Shown here piece by piece: positions 38,614 through 48,621 of a stretch of 64,000 nucleotides of DNA. The stretch lies in NCBI RefSeq assembly GCF_003063505.1, contig NZ_NERW01000003.1, positions 906,228 through 970,227 of the forward strand. The letters are read 5' to 3'. The position numbers and the translations under genes are program-made. The DNA is from Limnohabitans sp. T6-20 (GTDB taxonomy: Bacteria > Pseudomonadota > Gammaproteobacteria > Burkholderiales > Burkholderiaceae_C). The notes beneath the pieces are model-generated. The model did not search any database and was not told the origin of the DNA. It saw nothing but the letters and a program-made list of their open reading frames with translations. Numbering within the stretch: position 1 is the stretch's first letter; every line of letters begins with the position of its first letter.

Positions 38614-39666
38614 TCAGTCGCCGAACATTTTTTGCTTCAACTCACGGCGCTGTTGCGCTTCCAAAGACAAGGTCGCAGTGGGACGGGCCAGCAGACGACC
38701 GACACCAATGGGCTCGCCGGTTTCATCGCAGTAACCGTATTCACCGGCATCAATCAGGCCGATCGATTGTTCGATTTTCTTGAGCAACTTGCGCTCACGG
38801 TCACGCGTGCGTAACTCCAAAGCGTGTTCTTCTTCGATCGTGGCGCGGTCTGCAGGATCGGGCACCACCACCGTGTCTTCACGCAGATGCTCGGTGGTCG
38901 CGCCCGCGCTGTTCAGGATTTCCTGCTTCAAGATGGCCAACTTCCGGCGGAAATAGGTCATTTGCACGTTGTTCATGTATTCCGTGTCAGGCATGGCCAG
39001 AATTTCGGCGTCGGTCAACTCTTCGACCGTTTTGGTCTTCCAGTTGTTGGCCAATTTGGGGTCTTTTTTGATCGGCGCAAAAGGCGCGGAAACCACCGCC
39101 ACTGGCGAACTCGGCATGAAACTGGCCTTGGCTGCCGTCGAAGCCACCGCTGGCGGCAAAGAAGGCACCGTGATCTGGGCCAAACGGGCCGAGGGGCGTG
39201 TTGCACGAATCAATTGGTCAGGCGCAGAAGGCGCCGCCACTGCCGTCACGGCAGGTTGGGCGACCGGAGGGGTCGGTGTCGCCACTTTTTTAACAGTCAT
39301 AGATTTCGCTTCAGGTACAGAGGCCGTCTTTTTAGGAGACGGCGCGGGTGCGGCCTTCGCCTTGGGAGCGGGGGTCGGCTTAGGAGCTGCTGCAACAGCC
39401 TTTTTAGGCGTCGGTGCAGCCAGCTTGCTTTTCACAGGTGCTGCTTTTTTGGCGACAGCAACGGGTTTAAGTGTCTTGGTCGATTTGGGGGCTGGTGCAA
39501 CTTTTTTGGTTTTCGATGCTGCAGTCGTCGTGGGCTTGGCTTGTGGCTTCGCTGTCACTTTTACAGAAGCCGCAGGCTTGGTGGCCACTTTTTTTGCCGC
39601 CACCGGCTTGGCTTTCGCCTTGGTGGCGGTCACTTTGCTCGTTGCTTTTTGAGTCGAGGTCTTCAC
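38614..39666 (-). CDS. dksA: DksA-type RNA polymerase-binding factor with long histone-like N-terminal tail
   Basis: DksA enters the RNA polymerase secondary channel and works with ppGpp. The C-terminal 139 residues (about 212-350) are a normal DksA: a coiled coil with acidic tip (PDPADRATIEEEHALELR) and the globular YGYCDETGEPIGVGRLLARPTA. Of the four zinc cysteines only one remains (CDET, and LSLEA in place of a Cys pair), the zinc-independent form. The first about 211 residues are a Lys/Ala/Pro/Thr-rich, basic tail like histone H1. GTG 39666 is chosen because AGGAG lies seven bases upstream; ATG 39714 has no such site. Confidence 0.88.
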   Translation of the reverse strand: MKTSTQKATSKVTATKAKAKPVAAKKVATKPAASVKVTAKPQAKPTTTAASKTKKVAPAPKSTKTLKPVAVAKKAAPVKSKLAAPTPKKAVAAAPKPTPAPKAKAAPAPSPKKTASVPEAKSMTVKKVATPTPPVAQPAVTAVAAPSAPDQLIRATRPSARLAQITVPSLPPAVASTAAKASFMPSSPVAVVSAPFAPIKKDPKLANNWKTKTVEELTDAEILAMPDTEYMNNVQMTYFRRKLAILKQEILNSAGATTEHLREDTVVVPDPADRATIEEEHALELRTRDRERKLLKKIEQSIGLIDAGEYGYCDETGEPIGVGRLLARPTATLSLEAQQRRELKQKMFGD

Positions 39667-39919
39667 GTCTTGTCTCCTAGCCGTGTGAAAGGGCAGGCCC
39701 AAACCTCTTGCCACACTGCAGCAACCGATTGAAAAACCTGTTCATTTGCGTTTCAAACCCTTGTTATAGACCTTATGGGGTTCACCAGCCTTCCCAAAAA
39801 AAGGGGGGGCATCAGGCGGGCGATTGTAACGATAAGAACGATCAAAAAACGCCCGCTTGCCGATTAAAGACAAGTTCCCGTGAATTGCTGCCCATCGTTC
39901 CCGGACCAACCAACACACC

Positions 39920-41014
39920 TCACACCAGGCATTGCTCCAGGCCTTGCAACAAAATGTCTTTGGGCAAATCGATGCCAATGAACACCATCTTGCTCATTTT
40001 GGCTTCGCCATCGGCCCACATCGGCCCCAAATCGCTGCCCATCAATTGGTGCACGCCCTGAAAAATCACCTTGCGCTCGGTCCCGCGCATGTTCAACACG
40101 CCTTTGTAACGCAGCATGCGGGGGCCATAAATGTTCACGATCGCGCCCAAAAAGTCTTCCAGTTTGGCCGGATCAAACGCGCGCTCAGAACGGAAGACAA
40201 AACTTTTCACGTCATCGTCATGGTGGTGGTGACCGTGTCCATGACCTTGCTCGTGGTCATGCGACGGGTGATCGCAGTGCTCACCGTGTTCGTGCTCATG
40301 CTGGTGAGACGGGTGGTCGCAGTGCTCACCATGCACATGGTCGTGGTCATGCGCGCCATCGTTCAAAAAGTCGGGGGCGATGTCCAGCTTGGCATTCAGG
40401 TTGAAGCCCTTCAGGTCAAACACTTCTGACAAAGCCACCTCACCGAAATGCACCACTTTTTGAGGGGCACGCGGGTTCATGTGCTTGAGACGGTGCTGCA
40501 AGGCGTCGAGGTCTTCGGCTGACACCAGATCGGCTTTGCTGATGAAAATCTGGTCGGCAAAACCCACCTGGCGGCGCGCCTCCTGGCGGTCATTGAGTTG
40601 CTGAGCCGCGTGTTTGGCATCCACCAAGGTCAGGATCGAATCCAGCAAAAAGGTCTCCGCGATCTCGTCGTCCATGAAAAAGGTCTGCGCCACCGGACCA
40701 GGATCGGCCAAGCCGGTGGTCTCGATCACGATGCGGTCAAACGTCAGCAGGCCCTTGCGGCGCTTGGCGGCCAGCAGCTGCAGCGTGGCACGCAAATCTT
40801 CGCGAATCGTGCAGCAGATGCAGCCATTGCTCATCTGAATGATTTGTTCGTTCGTTTCCGAGACCAGGATGTCGTTGTCGATGTTCTCTTCACCAAACTC
40901 GTTCTCGATCACGGCGATCTTCTGGCCATGGGCCTCGGTCAACACGCGCTTGAGCAAGGTGGTTTTGCCCGAACCCAGAAAACCGGTCAGGATGGTGGCG
41001 GGGATGAGGGACAT
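39920..41014 (-). CDS. COG0523 (CobW/ZNG1-like) metallochaperone GTPase
   Basis: A 364-aa G3E GTPase that delivers zinc or another metal to client proteins. Walker A GFLGSGKTTLL at about residues 10-20, the metal-binding CxCC motif GCICC at about 63-67, ENEFGEENID, and base-recognition SKAD. Between about residues 224 and 273 is a His/Asp-rich loop with repeated GEHCDHPSH and a GHGHHHH run, a metal store or sensor. The C-terminal CobW_C domain follows. Start ATG 41014. The gene is flanked by non-coding gaps on both sides and is apparently monocistronic. Confidence 0.92.
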   Translation of the reverse strand: MSLIPATILTGFLGSGKTTLLKRVLTEAHGQKIAVIENEFGEENIDNDILVSETNEQIIQMSNGCICCTIREDLRATLQLLAAKRRKGLLTFDRIVIETTGLADPGPVAQTFFMDDEIAETFLLDSILTLVDAKHAAQQLNDRQEARRQVGFADQIFISKADLVSAEDLDALQHRLKHMNPRAPQKVVHFGEVALSEVFDLKGFNLNAKLDIAPDFLNDGAHDHDHVHGEHCDHPSHQHEHEHGEHCDHPSHDHEQGHGHGHHHHDDDVKSFVFRSERAFDPAKLEDFLGAIVNIYGPRMLRYKGVLNMRGTERKVIFQGVHQLMGSDLGPMWADGEAKMSKMVFIGIDLPKDILLQGLEQCLV

Positions 41015-41134
41015 GAAAGGCTCCGCTGAAAGGGTCAAAAGACAAGAGTTGGGGAGTGTAGCGACGAATTCAAACCGCCAGCCTGCGCGCGCTGGCATGC
41101 CCCCATGGACCGACGGCACAGTCCGAGCAGGGGC

Positions 41135-42109
41135 TCATTTGCGTTTGGCGCGCGGGTGGGCCGCATCGTAGGCCTTGGCCAAGTGCTGAAAATCGAGCCG
41201 CGTGTAGACCTGCGTGGTGGTGATGTTGGCGTGACCCAGCAACTCTTGCACGGCGCGCAGATCACCGCTGGACTGCAGCACATGGCTGGCAAACGAATGA
41301 CGCAGCATGTGCGGGTGCACCGGCGTGGCCAAGCCCGCCAGCAGGCTGCGGCGCTTGAGGCGCTGCGCCACGCCCCTCGCGGTCAACCGGGTGCCATGGC
41401 GTCCGGGAAACAGCGCCAGCGCCAAACTCGATGCGCCGGGGGCAGGCTGATTCAACATGCCCGGCAACTGGGTGCGAACCGCCAGCCAATGCGCCAAGGC
41501 CTCCAGGGCAGAACGCCCCAAGGGCACACTGCGGCGCTTGCTGCCCTTGCCCTGCACCTGCACCTCGGCGTTTTGCAGATCAATCCAGCCGCGACCCGAA
41601 CGGCTGGCATCGGCGCTCGCCACCACATCCAGACCGGTCAACTCGGCAATGCGCAGGCCGCAGCCGTAAAGCAGCTCCACCATGGCAGCGTCGCGGGCTT
41701 CCAGCCAGGGGTCGTCGTTGTCTTCTTCGTGCTCGGCCAACTGCACGGCTTCGTCCACACCCAAGGCCTTGGGCAGGGGTTTGGCCACACGCGGCGCACG
41801 CACATCCACCACCGGGTTGTGGGCGACCAGGCCTTCACGCCCCAGCCAGGTGTAAAACCCGCGCCAGCCCGACAAGATGAGGGCGATGCCTCGACCGCTG
41901 CGCCCCGCGCTGTGCATCTGCGCCACCCAGCGGCGCACATGGCCGCTCTGCACTTGCAACAAAGGCACTTGCGATTCGGCGGCCATGTCGCCCAACCGAA
42001 TCAGGTCGAGTTGGTACAAGGCGCAAGTGCGTTCAGCCAGGCGCTTTTCAAAACGGACATGGTCCAGATAACGGATGACCAGCGGGTCAGGGGTCACCGC
42101 ATCCGACAT
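41135..42109 (-). CDS. xerC: Tyrosine recombinase XerC
   Basis: Resolves chromosome dimers at dif together with XerD. 324 aa: N-terminal SAM-like domain and C-terminal catalytic domain with all active residues: Arg in LLYGCGLRIAELTGL, Lys in GKGSKRR, HMLRH, His in LGHANI and the nucleophile Tyr in TTQVYTRL. Its place after dapF and a DUF484 gene is the conserved xerC context, which argues against an integrase of a mobile element. Confidence 0.94.
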   Translation of the reverse strand: MSDAVTPDPLVIRYLDHVRFEKRLAERTCALYQLDLIRLGDMAAESQVPLLQVQSGHVRRWVAQMHSAGRSGRGIALILSGWRGFYTWLGREGLVAHNPVVDVRAPRVAKPLPKALGVDEAVQLAEHEEDNDDPWLEARDAAMVELLYGCGLRIAELTGLDVVASADASRSGRGWIDLQNAEVQVQGKGSKRRSVPLGRSALEALAHWLAVRTQLPGMLNQPAPGASSLALALFPGRHGTRLTARGVAQRLKRRSLLAGLATPVHPHMLRHSFASHVLQSSGDLRAVQELLGHANITTTQVYTRLDFQHLAKAYDAAHPRAKRK

Positions 42110-42112
42110 GGA

Positions 42113-42802
42113 TCAGGCCTGGGGGGTGCGCAGCACCGACAAGGCGGCACCCGCCAACTCGGCCAGGCGCTCCAGCAAGTCGGTGCCCATCTGGCTGTTG
42201 AAGCGTTGTGCATCGGGCGAGGCCAACACCAACAAACCAAAAGCGGGCTGACCTGGGGCCGAACGCAAAGCCAGCAAAGCCAAAGAGGCCGCTTGCGTCG
42301 GCTCTGCCAGCCACTGCACCGCCTCATAACCCGCGTTGGGCCCGACATAAGGCCTGTCCAAAGACGTGGCCAGCATTTGCACCGTCTCGGTCACGCCTTG
42401 GGCATAAACCGCTTCGGCGTGTTCGCCCTGAAGCGACCACAAGCGCAAAGCGACCTGAGGCACTTGAAACAAATCACGGATGTTCTCGACCGCCGACTCC
42501 GCCAGTTGCGCTGGCGGCGTGACCAGCAACTCGCACGACCACCGGTGCAGCTTGTCGGTCAGGATCATGTTTTCGTTGCCGTGCCGGATCATGTCCATGA
42601 TGCGGTGTTCCAGCCCCTTGATCTTGTCGCGCAGCATTTGCGCCTGTCGCTCTTGCAAGCCCACCGTGCGGTGGCTTTGCGGATGCGTGAGCTGCACCGT
42701 GGCAAGCAAGGAGGCGTGACGCTCGAAAAAGTCCGGTGTGTTCACCAGATAGTCGGCAATGTCGTCTTCGGTGATCGGGGTCATGGGTTCAGGCGTGGTC
42801 AT
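42113..42802 (-). CDS. DUF484 family protein
   Basis: A 229-aa protein of the DUF484 family, which has a GAF-like fold. The N-terminus ITEDDIADYLVNTPDFFERHASLL is the family hallmark; a helical stretch (about 45-85) and a GAF-like domain follow. Function unknown. It is the middle gene of dapF-DUF484-xerC, 17 bases after dapF and three bases before xerC. Confidence 0.9.
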   Translation of the reverse strand: MTTPEPMTPITEDDIADYLVNTPDFFERHASLLATVQLTHPQSHRTVGLQERQAQMLRDKIKGLEHRIMDMIRHGNENMILTDKLHRWSCELLVTPPAQLAESAVENIRDLFQVPQVALRLWSLQGEHAEAVYAQGVTETVQMLATSLDRPYVGPNAGYEAVQWLAEPTQAASLALLALRSAPGQPAFGLLVLASPDAQRFNSQMGTDLLERLAELAGAALSVLRTPQA

Positions 42803-42819
42803 GTGGGGGTTCCAGAAAT

Positions 42820-43704
42820 TCAGGAAAGGGTGTCGGGCACGTCGATGCTGCCCTCAAACACAGAAGTTGCAGGGCCGGTCATCAGCACCGGGCTTTCGGC
42901 CTGTCCGGCCCATTCGATGGTCAGCACGCCGCCAAGGGCCTGCACATCCACACGGCTGTCCAGCCAGCCTTGGCGAATGCCTGCCACCACGGCCGCGCAT
43001 GCGCCCGTGCCGCAAGCCAGCGTCTCGCCCGACCCGCGCTCGAACACGCGCAACTTGATCTGATTGCGCGACACAATTTGCATGAAACCGGCGTTCACCC
43101 GCTTGGGGAAAGCCGGGTGGTTTTCGATCAACGGCCCTTGCGCCAGCACCGGGAAGGAATCGACATCGTCCACCCGTTGCACGGCGTGCGGGTTGCCCAT
43201 GGACACCACGCCAACACGCGCGATGGAAGGGGCAACGCCCGGATCGCCCAGCGCCAGGTCAAACACCGGCCAACCGTTGACCTGGTCGCTGATCAGGCCG
43301 ATCGGATTGAACGGCACGCGTTCCCAGTCAAACACCGGGGCCCCCATATTGACCGTGACACGGCCATCCAGGTTCATGCGCAGCTCAATCTCGCCTTGCT
43401 GCACCTTCACGCGCACCGTGGTTTTGTCGGTCAAGCCCTTGTCGCGCACATAGCGCACAAAGCAACGCGCCCCGTTGCCGCAATGCTCAACCTCACCGCC
43501 GTCGGCGTTGTGAATCACGTATTCAAAATCCAGCCCCGGCGCGGGCGACGGGCGCACGCTCAGAACCTGGTCGGCCCCCACACCAAAGTGGCGGTCGGCC
43601 AAAAAGCGGTACTGGGCCGCGTTCAGGCCCAGGCGAGCCCGGGTCTCGTCGAGCACGACAAAATCGTTGCCGGCCCCTTGCATCTTGGTAAAGCGAATGT
43701 GCAT
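42820..43704 (-). CDS. dapF: Diaminopimelate epimerase
   Basis: Converts LL-DAP to meso-DAP for lysine and for MurE. 294 aa. Both catalytic cysteines are visible: HCGNGARCF (about residue 80) and [12 protein letters not shown] (about 225). N-terminus [19 protein letters not shown] is standard. It is divergent from the NUDIX-MBL gene across 50 bases. Confidence 0.96.
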   Translation of the reverse strand: MHIRFTKMQGAGNDFVVLDETRARLGLNAAQYRFLADRHFGVGADQVLSVRPSPAPGLDFEYVIHNADGGEVEHCGNGARCFVRYVRDKGLTDKTTVRVKVQQGEIELRMNLDGRVTVNMGAPVFDWERVPFNPIGLISDQVNGWPVFDLALGDPGVAPSIARVGVVSMGNPHAVQRVDDVDSFPVLAQGPLIENHPAFPKRVNAGFMQIVSRNQIKLRVFERGSGETLACGTGACAAVVAGIRQGWLDSRVDVQALGGVLTIEWAGQAESPVLMTGPATSVFEGSIDVPDTLS

Positions 43705-43754
43705 GGCCGCGATTATCGCCCTTGGATGAAGCCCAAGCCGCCTGATAATGGGGC

Positions 43755-45401
43755 ATGGCACGCACATCCCAACTCCTGCACCCCCAACGTGAACCTGCGC
43801 CTTTGCGCCCGGCAGCCACCGTGCTGCTTTTGCGCGATGGCCCTGAAGGCATTGAGGTCTTGATGACCCGCCGCTCCATGACGGCCAGCTTTGCACCCGG
43901 CGCCTATGTGTTCCCGGGCGGTGGCGTCGATCCTGCAGACGCACAAGCACACCCCCTGTCCACACGCCGCCCCAAGCAAAGCGACTTGCACCTGACGCAG
44001 GCCATTGCCACCATCCGCGAGAGCTTTGAGGAACTGGGCATCTTGTTCGCCCGCCATGCCGATGGACGCTGGGCCGACAACAGCGACATTGCCCAGATCG
44101 ACCGCAAAGCCGCTTTTGCCGTCCAATGCCAGGCCCGGGGGCTGACGCTGGCTGCCGACCAGGTGTTTGTGCTGGCCCACTGGATCACCGACCGCGACCT
44201 GCCCCGCCGCTTTGATGTGCCATTTTTGGTGGCGCGCATGCCCGAAGGCCAGACCCCGGTGGCCGACGAGTCCGAGCAGTTCGAGCCGGTCTGGGTGCGC
44301 CCGGTGGATGCGCTGACCCGCCACGAAGCGGGCGATTTCTACATCATCTTCCCGACCATCCGCACCCTGGAGCGCCTCAAAGCCTTTGCCAAAGTAGACG
44401 ACGTGCTGCAAGCCTGCGCCGTGAACGACGAGCCGCTGTGGACCAGCTGCCCCCGCGCCGGCTGGCTGGCGGGGAACGAAGCGCGCTACATGGAGCACGA
44501 AGCCCCGTTTGGCGAACTGGCCCTGGTCACGCCCGACGGGCAAATTCACCACCACCTGGACTGGCAGACAGACCAAGCGGTGGCTCTGCTCAAAAACGTG
44601 CAGCGACTCACCGCCCCCAACCCCGGCGTGATGACCGGCCCCGGCACCAACAGCTATTTGGTGGGCGACCCGAACACCGGCTACATCGCCATCGATCCCG
44701 GCCCGGCCGACGACGACCACCTGCAGCGCCTGTGGCGTGCAGCGGGCGGACAGATCAAAGCCATTGTGTGCACCCACTCACACGCAGACCACTCCCCCGG
44801 CGCGGCCCCACTGCAAGCGCTGTGCAACCACAAGCCGCCCATTCTGGGCCTGGCCTCCCGGCCGACCGCCCGCGCCAACAGCCGCTTCACGCCCGAGCGC
44901 GAGCTGGCCGACGGCGAAAAACTGGTGTTGCACGGCACTGGCGCGGACGGTGAGATCACCCACACCCTGCGCGTGGTGCACACGCCCGGCCATGCGGCCA
45001 ACCACCTGTGCCTGGTCCTCGAAGAGGACGGCCTGCTGTTCTCTGGCGACCATGTGCTCAACGGCAGCACCACCGTGATCGACCCGCCCGACGGCCACAT
45101 GGGCGACTACCTGGATTCACTGGACAACCTGGCCGCCGCCTGCGAGGCCGGGGGCATTGAATTCATCCTGCCTGCGCACGGCCATGTGCTGGGTTTTGCC
45201 CACCAAGCCATCACGCAGCTCAAGGCCCACCGCCTCAAGCGCGAGGCCAAAATAGCCGCCGCCATGCAGGCCCTGCCCCAAGGCAGCCTGCAGGAGTGGG
45301 TGGAAAAAGCCTACGACGACGTGCCGCCCCGCCTGTGGCCGGTGGCCGCCCGGTCCCTGCAGGCGCATGTGGACCACATCCGCGAACAAGCCTTGTCCTG
45401 A
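43755..45401 (+). CDS. NUDIX hydrolase fused to metallo-beta-lactamase-fold hydrolase
   Basis: A 548-aa two-domain protein. Residues about 15-230 are a NUDIX domain: VFPGGGVDP followed after an insertion by RESFEELGI, the REUXEE helix that binds Mg2+. Residues about 285-480 are an MBL fold with zinc motif [21 protein letters not shown] and a final HG (LPAHG), closest in style to LACTB2-like hydrolases; a C-terminal helical domain ([14 protein letters not shown]) follows. Both active sites look intact. Substrates are unknown; a nucleotide or CoA derivative cleaved in two steps is one guess. A single uninterrupted frame shows the fusion is genuine. Confidence 0.9.
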   Translation: MARTSQLLHPQREPAPLRPAATVLLLRDGPEGIEVLMTRRSMTASFAPGAYVFPGGGVDPADAQAHPLSTRRPKQSDLHLTQAIATIRESFEELGILFARHADGRWADNSDIAQIDRKAAFAVQCQARGLTLAADQVFVLAHWITDRDLPRRFDVPFLVARMPEGQTPVADESEQFEPVWVRPVDALTRHEAGDFYIIFPTIRTLERLKAFAKVDDVLQACAVNDEPLWTSCPRAGWLAGNEARYMEHEAPFGELALVTPDGQIHHHLDWQTDQAVALLKNVQRLTAPNPGVMTGPGTNSYLVGDPNTGYIAIDPGPADDDHLQRLWRAAGGQIKAIVCTHSHADHSPGAAPLQALCNHKPPILGLASRPTARANSRFTPERELADGEKLVLHGTGADGEITHTLRVVHTPGHAANHLCLVLEEDGLLFSGDHVLNGSTTVIDPPDGHMGDYLDSLDNLAAACEAGGIEFILPAHGHVLGFAHQAITQLKAHRLKREAKIAAAMQALPQGSLQEWVEKAYDDVPPRLWPVAARSLQAHVDHIREQALS

Positions 45402-45428
45402 AACATCCCGAGAATTTTGAAAGATTTG

Positions 45429-46124
45429 ATGACCCCCTCTGAAGAAGGCATTCGCCTGGCCAAACGTGTGGCAGCTGACCAGAATTGCTCTCGCCGCGAG
45501 GCCGAAGCCCTGATCGTGGCGGGCGGCGTCCAGGTTGCAGGCAAAATGGTCACCGATCCAGCCCGGCGCGTGCGGGACGAGCAGCCTGTGAACGTCAACC
45601 GTCTGGTGTCCATGGCCGCCCTAGCACCACTGACTTTGGTGCTATTCAAACCCGCTGACCGGGTGGCCAATCTGGCATGGCTGCAAGACACCGCAGGCCT
45701 GAAAGCCGCCCAACCCGGCATTTGGGGGCCCGAGCGGCTGGCCAAAATGCAAATGCCCTTGCCTTTGCCCAAAGCCGCCAGCGGGCTGTGCATTTTTTCA
45801 GACGACTTGAGTGTGCTGCGCCACCTGGAAGACCGCCGCAGCCCCATGGAGATGGAATGGATGGCCACCATCCAGGGCCCCGTGAGCGAAACGACCCTCA
45901 AAGCCCTGAACGGCCCCGGAATTCGCGCCAGCATCAACCGACAAACCGACACACTGACGGTGCTGCGCATCGCAGGCAAAGACATCGAAGGTCAGGATCT
46001 GGGGCGCTGGCTGGACCAGCAATGCCCGCTGCAAGACCTGCGTCGCCAACGGGTGGGCCGTCTGAGCCTGGCGCCGCTGGAACCCGGTCAATGGCGGCAG
46101 CTCGAAGGCTATGAACGCTTCTGA
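45429..46124 (+). CDS. S4-domain protein related to RluF/RsuA pseudouridine synthases, catalytic Asp absent
   Basis: A 231-aa protein. Residues about 7-60 are an S4 RNA-binding domain (RLAKRVAADQNCSRREAEALIVAGGVQVAG, shown in part). The remainder has the layout of RsuA/RluF synthases, but the active-site motif normally R-L-D-x-x-T-S-G-L reads P-L-P-K-A-A-S-G-L, with Pro in place of the catalytic Asp. It may bind rRNA without modifying it. Start ATG 45429 has GAAAG six bases before it; a TTG at 45417 is an alternative. Confidence 0.75.
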   Translation: MTPSEEGIRLAKRVAADQNCSRREAEALIVAGGVQVAGKMVTDPARRVRDEQPVNVNRLVSMAALAPLTLVLFKPADRVANLAWLQDTAGLKAAQPGIWGPERLAKMQMPLPLPKAASGLCIFSDDLSVLRHLEDRRSPMEMEWMATIQGPVSETTLKALNGPGIRASINRQTDTLTVLRIAGKDIEGQDLGRWLDQQCPLQDLRRQRVGRLSLAPLEPGQWRQLEGYERF

Positions 46125-46291
46125 TTGATTTCCGACAAAAATACACAGGATTTACCCTTGAAATGAAACGGGCAATGCCCAACTGTGTGAGGAGTCTGAG
46201 AAAATAACCATTCAGTCACACTTGCGTACCACGCAGTCACTGACCCAGGCCATGCCCATGAGGGTTTGACCAACGCAGAAAGGAGCACACC

Positions 46292-46813
46292 ATGCGTTTG
46301 AGCACCAAGAGCCGATTTGCCGTCACCGCCATGATCGACGTTGCGCTGCGCGAAGACCGCGGCCCCGTGTCATTGGCCGCCATCAGCGTGCGCCACCAGA
46401 TTTCGCTGTCCTATCTGGAACAGCTGTTCAGCAAACTGCGCCAGCAAGGCCTGGTCGAGAGCACCCGCGGCCCCGGCGGCGGTTATTCGCTGTCGCGCAA
46501 TGCCGAAAAAATCACCATGGCCGACATCGTTGGTGCCGTGGATGCCCCATCCGACGAAGAAGCTGCAGCCGAAGGCGGCTGGATGAACAGCGACCTGTGG
46601 GCCAGCCTGAACGAAAAAATGCTGACGCACCTGCAATCCATCAGCTTGCGCCAGCTGGTGGCCGAGCAGCGCACCAAAGGTGTGACCGTGGAGCCTGCGC
46701 CTCAACCTGCCGTCAAGCGCGGTGTGTTCGCCAAGCCCAAAAGCACCTTGAAGATCACCGCACCCAATTCGGTGTTTGCACTGGCAGCCACCCTGATGCC
46801 TTCACGCGGCTGA
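46292..46813 (+). CDS. Rrf2/IscR-family regulator lacking the Fe-S cysteines
   Basis: A 173-aa winged-helix protein. The N-terminal 75 residues match IscR closely (MRLSTKSRFAVTAMIDVAL, SLSYLEQLFSKLR, VESTRGPGGGYSLSR). In the segment where IscR carries three cysteines for a [2Fe-2S] cluster this protein has DAPSDEEAAAEGGW and then DLWASLN, and no Cys occurs anywhere. It is therefore a constitutive apo-type regulator or senses something else. No isc genes follow; a strong terminator closes the gene. AGGAG lies a few bases before the ATG. Confidence 0.85.
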   Translation: MRLSTKSRFAVTAMIDVALREDRGPVSLAAISVRHQISLSYLEQLFSKLRQQGLVESTRGPGGGYSLSRNAEKITMADIVGAVDAPSDEEAAAEGGWMNSDLWASLNEKMLTHLQSISLRQLVAEQRTKGVTVEPAPQPAVKRGVFAKPKSTLKITAPNSVFALAATLMPSRG

Positions 46814-46827
46814 CCCTGAGCCTGGAA

Positions 46828-46861
46828 CAACAAAAAACCCGCTTCGGCGGGTTTTTTGTTG
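46828..46861 (+). terminator. Intrinsic terminator after the Rrf2 gene
   Basis: A perfect 15-bp stem (CAACAAAAAACCCGC with its complement) around a TTCG tetraloop, containing an A-run and a T-run, so it can act on both strands. Confidence 0.92.
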
Positions 46862-46892
46862 CACGGGCAGGGCGATGGGTCAGAGGAGAATG

Positions 46893-46920
46893 TGTGGGAG
46901 GCTGCCCCTGCAGCCGAATG
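46893..46920 (+). repeat. REP-like element 1 (type A)
   Basis: TGTGGGAGGCTGCCCCTGCA followed by GCCGAATG, an imperfect palindrome. The same sequence recurs exactly at 47007-47034 and in inverted form at 48415-48442 with small changes. Confidence 0.75.
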
Positions 46921-46941
46921 CCAGCATCACCGCAACGCAAC

Positions 46942-46969
46942 CATTCGCGAGCGGGGGCTCGCTCCCACA
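46942..46969 (-). repeat. REP-like element 2 (type B, inverted)
   Basis: CATTCGCGAGCGGGGGCTCG followed by CTCCCACA. In reverse orientation it reads GTGGGAGCGAGCCCCCGCTC..., the form of element 5, and with element 1 it makes a head-to-head pair 21 bases apart. Confidence 0.75.
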
Positions 46970-47006
46970 AAAACAGCGCTGCCTCAACGACAAACTCTAT
47001 TTGTCC

Positions 47007-47034
47007 TGTGGGAGGCTGCCCCTGCAGCCGAATG
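47007..47034 (+). repeat. REP-like element 3 (type A)
   Basis: An exact second copy of element 1 in the same orientation, 33 bases from the 3' end of rnpB. Confidence 0.75.
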
Positions 47035-47067
47035 GGCCAGTGCCAAAGCCGTAATTTTTGAAAAAGT

Positions 47068-47387
47068 GTGAAGCTCGCCGATAAGCCGGATTCTGTGCAC
47101 AGCGGTTGCCCGCTGCGTGACCGCCATTACTCTGGGCCGGGGGTTGCCCACCCGGCTCGATGCTACCTACCCGCCAACTCTGCGGAACCACATCAACGCT
47201 GGCCTACTTGGTATTGCTGCGCGCAGAGATTGCCCGTTTCACCCGAACTGAATCGGCTCGTCTCTGTTGCTCTGATCCTCACCTCACGGTGGAGAGGTAT
47301 TACCTCCTGCGCTGTCCTGTGCAGTCCGGACGTTCCTCCAGTGCCTCCTTTCGGAGATTGCACCAGCGGCGGTCTGGCGAGCTTCAC
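47068..47387 (-). ncRNA. rnpB: RNase P RNA, bacterial class A
   Basis: The catalytic RNA that matures tRNA 5' ends, about 320 nt on the minus strand. The ends form helix P1: GTGAAGCTCGCC at the 5' end pairs with GGCGAGCTTCAC at the 3' end. Conserved elements in order are the GGAGGAACGTCCGGACTGCA region (CR-I), GGTGAAACGGGCAA (core), and AGAATCCGGCTTATCGG near the 3' end, the universal CR-V. Ends are estimated to a few bases. A run of five T follows the 3' end. REP-like elements lie just beyond the 3' end. Confidence 0.93.
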
Positions 47388-47488
47388 GAGGGGGATTATC
47401 GCCTGCGGGCATAAGCTCATGCCGCAAAAGGTCTGAACTTTCACGCACAATGTTTTTTTACCTTGAATTTTCAGCCAGGAGATCCGCC

Positions 47489-48406
<918 letters not shown>

Positions 48407-48414
48407 TCGAACAC

Positions 48415-48442
48415 CATTCGGCCGCAGGGGCGACCTCCCACA
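48415..48442 (-). repeat. REP-like element 4 (type A variant, inverted)
   Basis: CATTCGGCCGCAGGGGCGAC followed by CTCCCACA, the reverse complement of a type A element with a few substitutions, nine bases after the cysK stop. Confidence 0.7.
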
Positions 48443-48527
48443 GGGAGGTTGCACCATGCGTCCGAGGGGCGGCCTCTGCAGCGAGCTTGTAATTTTGGCC
48501 ACAGTGGTGGACGAGGCCAGCGTACAA

Positions 48528-48554
48528 GTGGGAGCGAGCCCCTGCTCGCGAATG
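48528..48554 (+). repeat. REP-like element 5 (type B)
   Basis: GTGGGAGCGAGCCCCTGCTC followed by GCGAATG, an imperfect palindrome between cysK and the flavoprotein gene. Its partner in inverted orientation is element 4, 85 bases away. Confidence 0.75.
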
Positions 48555-48621
48555 GCCGAGGCCGTCCGCACGGCGATAATCACCCCTTCTTGCTTGATAA
48601 CCACAAGCCACAGAGGTTGCC

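Noticed and set aside
39760..39830. Poly-G and A-rich tract upstream of dksA as a phase-variable switch
   Set aside because: The G-run is only seven bases and is not placed between a promoter and a coding start in a convincing way.
41135..42109. Tyrosine recombinase as a mobile-element integrase
   Set aside because: XerC length, and the dapF-DUF484-xerC context with no att duplications or cargo.
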